From: a bacterium UBA2219
Lineage (GTDB): Bacteria; Desulfobacterota; Deferrimicrobia; Deferrimicrobiales; Deferrimicrobiaceae
NCBI GenBank assembly: GCA_002327765.1
Contig: DCUH01000057.1
Span: 1 to 8,571 of the forward strand
Direction of reading: 5' to 3'
DNA length: 8,571 nt
Shown here: positions 6,015 through 8,571 of the stretch, in pieces
How positions within the stretch are numbered: position 1 is the stretch's first letter
Layout of the letters: each line of letters begins with the position of its first letter
The notes under the pieces: generated by a model
Told to the model about the DNA's origin: nothing
The model's input: only the letters and a program-made list of their open reading frames with translations
Database searches by the model: none
Program-made: the position numbers and the translations under genes

Positions 6015-6536
6015 CTAAACCGTCTTCCTCAACGTTCCTCGCCGGATATCCCGCAGCAAGGCCCGTATTTCGTCGGAAGCGTAGTCGGGGTAGGTCCACG
6101 GAAGCGGCCGGAACTCCCCTCCCCGGAACTCCAATGTCAGGTCGGCGAACACGCCGTCCCGCAGGTAGACCCGGTGCGTGAAATTCTTGCCTGTGGCAAG
6201 GATGAAGTTTTCCGGCGTGACCAGCCCCGGATCGAGGTTCACCGTGCGTCGTCCCCCCTCCGAAAGGTCGTTCTCAATCGCCTCGAAACCGATCTTGATC
6301 CCCGGCAGCGAATCGCGGGGAACGGGCTCGGCGGCCGCGATGAAGCGGCGGAACAGCGGTTTCCCCATCTCCTTCGAATAATACCCCGTGCGGTCGAACG
6401 GGAAGACCGGGCCGCGGAAATCCGCTTCCCCGACGATCCCCGCGATGCGCGGCAAGGCGGCCTCGAGGTGACGCTCTTCCCGGAAGACGATGGAAACGAC
6501 GAGGATCGCCGGGGAAGGTGTTTTCCGGCGGCTCAC
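6015..6536 (-). CDS. DUF4416 family protein of unknown function
   Basis: This 173-residue cytoplasmic protein has no signal peptide or membrane segment. I recognise it as DUF4416 from several blocks: FPFDRTGYYSKEMG at 45-58, GIKIGFEAIE at 79-88, RRTVNLDPG at 96-104, HRVYLRDGVFADLTLEF at 121-137 and TYPDY at 148-152. The family is known mainly from deltaproteobacterial and other anaerobic lineages; no activity is established. The conserved tyrosines, the arginine/asparagine-rich NLDPG block and the histidine at 121 could line an active site, but that is speculation. The start is GTG at 6536, 13 bases after the hldA stop, with AAAGGG about nine bases upstream. It lies between hldA and yicC in the same operon, 35 bases before yicC. 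Assignment to the family is confident; function is not. Confidence 0.85.
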   Translation of the reverse strand: MSRRKTPSPAILVVSIVFREERHLEAALPRIAGIVGEADFRGPVFPFDRTGYYSKEMGKPLFRRFIAAAEPVPRDSLPGIKIGFEAIENDLSEGGRRTVNLDPGLVTPENFILATGKNFTHRVYLRDGVFADLTLEFRGGEFRPLPWTYPDYASDEIRALLRDIRRGTLRKTV

Positions 6537-6549
6537 CCCTGCCAGCCCT

Positions 6550-7551
6550 TTAAGCCTTGGCCCGGACGGCGTTCAGGAGTTTCTCCGCGGTGATCGGAGA
6601 GGTCCCGACCTCCCCCACCACCACGCTGGCGGCGATGTTTGCGAGCATCGCCGCCTCCCGCATGGAGGAGCCCGCCGCGAGGCACGCCGCGACGGTCCCG
6701 ATCACCGTGTCCCCCGCGCCGGTGACGTCGAACACCTGCCGCGCCAGCGCGGGAACGTGGAAGCATCCCTTGCGCCCGCGCTCGACCAGGGTCATCCCCT
6801 CCTCTCCCCGGGTGATGAGCACCGCGTCCGCGCCGGCCCTGCGCAGCAGCTCCTTTCCTCCCTCCCACACATCGAGATCTGAACGCAGTTCCCTTCCGCC
6901 GAGCGCCGCCTCCGCCTCCTTCTTGTTGGGCGTGATGAGGGTGCAGCCGCGGTACCAGGCGAAATCGGCCTGCTTCGGGTCGACGGCCACGAAAAGGCCT
7001 TTCCCGCGCGCCGCTCCCGTCACCTCCCGCACCAGTTCCGCGCCGAGCGTTCCCTTGCGGTAGTCCGAGAACACGACCCCCCGGACGTCCCCCAGCAGGG
7101 AGAGGATCCGGCGGATCAGCGCGTCGTGCGTGCGCTTCGAGGGGGGAACCTTCATTTCGCGGTCGACGCGGACCACCTGCTGGCTGTGGGCGATGACCCG
7201 CGTCTTTACCGTCGTGGGACGATCGGGGTCCTGCACGACGGCGGAAACGCCGATCCCGCGGCCGCGCAGCATCCGCGTGACGTACCGGCCCGCCGGGTCG
7301 TTCCCGACGAGCCCCGCCATCTCGACCGACGCTTTCAGGCCTGCGAGGTTCAGCGCCACGTTGGCCGCCCCGCCCGGGACTCGCGCGTCGCGCGTCACGG
7401 CGACCACCGGCACGGGCGCTTCCGGCGAGATCCGGCCGACCGTTCCGAAAACGTACTCGTCGAGCATGATGTCCCCTACGACAAGTATCCGGCAGGCGGG
7501 GAACATCGCCACCCGGCGCCCGGCGTCCGCCGGGAAGAACTCGTCATTCAT
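6550..7551 (-). CDS. hldA: D-glycero-beta-D-manno-heptose-7-phosphate kinase (HldA / RfaE domain 1)
   Basis: This PfkB-family sugar kinase uses ATP to convert heptose 7-phosphate to the 1,7-bisphosphate, on the way to ADP-heptose for the LPS inner core. The 333-residue product has RILVVGDIMLDEYVFG at 21-36, the sugar-binding PGGAANVALNLAG at 59-71, FSDYRKGTL at 161-169, TPNKKEAEAA at 207-216, and the PfkB signature DVTGAGDT at 275-282 with catalytic D281. The terminal VVVGEVGTSPIT at 310-321 is typical of RfaE domain 1. The nucleotidyltransferase half found in fused E. coli HldE is absent, so a separate HldC-type gene is expected elsewhere. The ATG at 7551 overlaps the upstream Trm112-family gene by eight bases and has GAGG about nine bases upstream. 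A second in-frame ATG 15 codons later, at 7506, is possible. Confidence 0.95.
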   Translation of the reverse strand: MNDEFFPADAGRRVAMFPACRILVVGDIMLDEYVFGTVGRISPEAPVPVVAVTRDARVPGGAANVALNLAGLKASVEMAGLVGNDPAGRYVTRMLRGRGIGVSAVVQDPDRPTTVKTRVIAHSQQVVRVDREMKVPPSKRTHDALIRRILSLLGDVRGVVFSDYRKGTLGAELVREVTGAARGKGLFVAVDPKQADFAWYRGCTLITPNKKEAEAALGGRELRSDLDVWEGGKELLRRAGADAVLITRGEEGMTLVERGRKGCFHVPALARQVFDVTGAGDTVIGTVAACLAAGSSMREAAMLANIAASVVVGEVGTSPITAEKLLNAVRAKA

Positions 7552-7708
7552 AGGGGGTGGCCTCTTCCACGAGGAGAATCGGTATTCCGTCGTCGATGCG
7601 GTAGGCCAATCGGCAGGCGGCGCAGCGAAGCTCCGTCCCTTCCTCCGCGAGCCCGAGTTCCCCCTTGCACTTGGGGCATGCCAGGATCTCCAGGAGCGAC
7701 TTGTCCAT
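7544..7708 (-). CDS. Trm112 family protein (YcaR/UPF0434-like)
   Basis: This small gene encodes 54 residues. It begins MDKSLLEILACPKCKGEL, carries a second CAAC pair at 29-32, and ends with YRIDDGIPILLVEEA at 37-50. CPKC at 11-14 plus CAAC form a zinc-ribbon-like four-cysteine set, and the D-G-I-P-x-L/M-L ending is the hallmark of Trm112/YcaR proteins. Eukaryotic and archaeal Trm112 activates methyltransferases. Bacterial YcaR is encoded beside lpxK and kdsB in LPS operons, and its role is unclear. Here too it adjoins an LPS gene, overlapping the hldA start by eight bases. A strong GGAGG seven bases before the ATG supports the start. The upstream DUF3108 stop is three bases away. A regulatory or partner role for an LPS or methyltransferase enzyme is inference. 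Confidence 0.9.
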   Translation of the reverse strand: MDKSLLEILACPKCKGELGLAEEGTELRCAACRLAYRIDDGIPILLVEEATPYE

Positions 7709-7711
7709 GAC

Positions 7712-8571
7712 CTATCCTCCCGCCCGTTCGGGGATCAGCTCCCCCACCAGGGTCCATTCCTTTATCTTCCGGAACTTCCCGTAGATCCGGACGGGGGAAC
7801 GCCGTTCGTCGTTCGTAACCCACATCCTCAAGTCCCCCTTGTTCTCAAGCTTCCCGTCCCTTCGGATCACCGGCGCGACGACGAGGGTGTCGATCTCGCC
7901 CCCGTCCGTCCGCAGCCGCTCCGAACCCGAGAAAACGGCTGCGATCTGGTAGACCTTTCGCCCGCCGTAGATGTTCCTCGGCCTGTCCTCCCTGCCCATG
8001 TCCTTCCAGCGGAAGTAGTAGACCGCGCTCACCGGATCGTGTATCGACGGGACGACGTCAACACGCTTCCGGACCTGCCCGTCGTCCAGGAACTGGTAGA
8101 CGATCTTCCCGTTCACCTGGTCGTAGATCGCGACGTCGTCCCTCTTGTTTTTCCGGCCCGTGTACTCGATCCGGATCGGCGCGATCGTCTCCATGTCCAG
8201 GTAGTAATCGATCGTCTCGTTGATCGGGTAGATATAGGACAGGATCCCGGAGGTCCACGCCCTGACGTTCACGTGGTACGCGGCCTTCCCCCCGATGGAC
8301 ACCCTGCCCTTGTAGAGGAACCGCGCGTATCCCATCGTGATCCCGAGGAAGTCCACCCGGAATGCGAGCGACTCGTTCCGCCGCGCCCACGGGGGACCGG
8401 CCTCCTCCGGCGGGCGCACCAGGGCGGCGGGAACCTGCGGAGCGGGGCCCGCTTGTGCCGGTCCGGCCGGCGGTACGGCCGCCTTCGGCTGCTTCCCGGC
8501 CCCGGCCGCTTCCGGACGCGTCCCGGGCGCCTTTGCCGCCGTCCCCGGTCCCGGCTTCTCCGGAACGGCGT
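7712..8571 (-). CDS. DUF3108 domain protein with Pro/Ala-rich N-terminal region, partial (5' end outside window)
   Basis: The frame is open from the window edge to a TAG at 7712-7714, giving 285 visible residues. About the first 60 are low-complexity and rich in proline, alanine and glycine with scattered lysines, such as PPAGPAQAGPAPQVP, resembling a flexible periplasmic spacer. The rest matches DUF3108: ESLAFRVDFLGITMGYA at about 66-82, a beta-rich body with YYLDMETIAPIRIEYTG, DPVSAVYYFRW in the middle, and near the end the conserved D-x-R-x-W-V-T-x-D followed by SPVRI. DUF3108 proteins are mostly predicted to be exported or envelope proteins of unknown function. A GTG at 8419 could be mistaken for the start, but composition and the open frame continue upstream, so the gene is truncated by the window. 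It is the first visible gene of the minus-strand operon; the signal peptide, if any, is not visible. Confidence 0.85.
   Translation of the reverse strand, partial: AVPEKPGPGTAAKAPGTRPEAAGAGKQPKAAVPPAGPAQAGPAPQVPAALVRPPEEAGPPWARRNESLAFRVDFLGITMGYARFLYKGRVSIGGKAAYHVNVRAWTSGILSYIYPINETIDYYLDMETIAPIRIEYTGRKNKRDDVAIYDQVNGKIVYQFLDDGQVRKRVDVVPSIHDPVSAVYYFRWKDMGREDRPRNIYGGRKVYQIAAVFSGSERLRTDGGEIDTLVVAPVIRRDGKLENKGDLRMWVTNDERRSPVRIYGKFRKIKEWTLVGELIPERAGG

Noticed and set aside
7548..7823. A 91-codon minus-strand frame over the Trm112-family gene
   Set aside because: It overlaps the four-cysteine Trm112-family protein in another frame and the end of the DUF3108 gene; its Gly/Arg-rich product resembles no family.

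Overview
The window is a stretch of compact, high-GC bacterial chromosome made of conserved housekeeping genes. I see no mobile element, tRNA, rRNA, CRISPR array or phage gene. The organism is Gram-negative, because there is a heptose kinase of lipopolysaccharide (LPS) inner-core synthesis, a Trm112/YcaR-type protein and a DUF3108 protein. The yicC-gmk-rpoZ-rel-ridA order, a single bifunctional Rel, a one-domain HldA and a DUF4416 gene fit the former Deltaproteobacteria (Geobacter/Desulfuromonas-like lineages or uncultivated relatives). That placement is inference from gene content and order, not from a phylogeny.

Left part (1-1723). The plus strand carries the 3' end of purM, overlapping purN by an ATGA junction; these encode the fifth and third steps of purine synthesis. 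A YdcF/ElyC-like DUF218 membrane protein lies on the minus strand, and its stop codon abuts that of purN. The ribosomal protein L28 gene rpmB is divergent from it across a 35-base, AT-rich gap that holds a candidate promoter, a 12-bp palindrome and a clear ribosome binding site.

Right part (1725-8571). Nine genes on the minus strand are packed with gaps of 35 bases or less, or with overlaps, and look like one operon. In transcription order they are a DUF3108 protein (5' end beyond the window), a 54-residue Trm112-family protein, hldA/rfaE1, a DUF4416 protein, yicC, gmk, rpoZ, rel and ridA. The first part concerns the cell envelope. The second part concerns guanine nucleotides and transcription: GMP kinase supplies GDP/GTP, Rel makes and destroys (p)ppGpp, omega is the RNA polymerase subunit that contributes to a ppGpp site in E. 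coli, YicC is an RNase-family protein and RidA removes reactive enamines. The operon promoter must lie outside the window or inside upstream genes; I could not identify one.

No intergenic gap exceeds about 35 bases, so transcription signals must largely overlap coding sequence. I did not find a convincing undescribed system. The points most worth checking are the start of rel, the proline/alanine-rich extension of the DUF3108 protein, DUF4416 inside an envelope/stringent-response operon, and the palindrome over the rpmB ribosome binding site.
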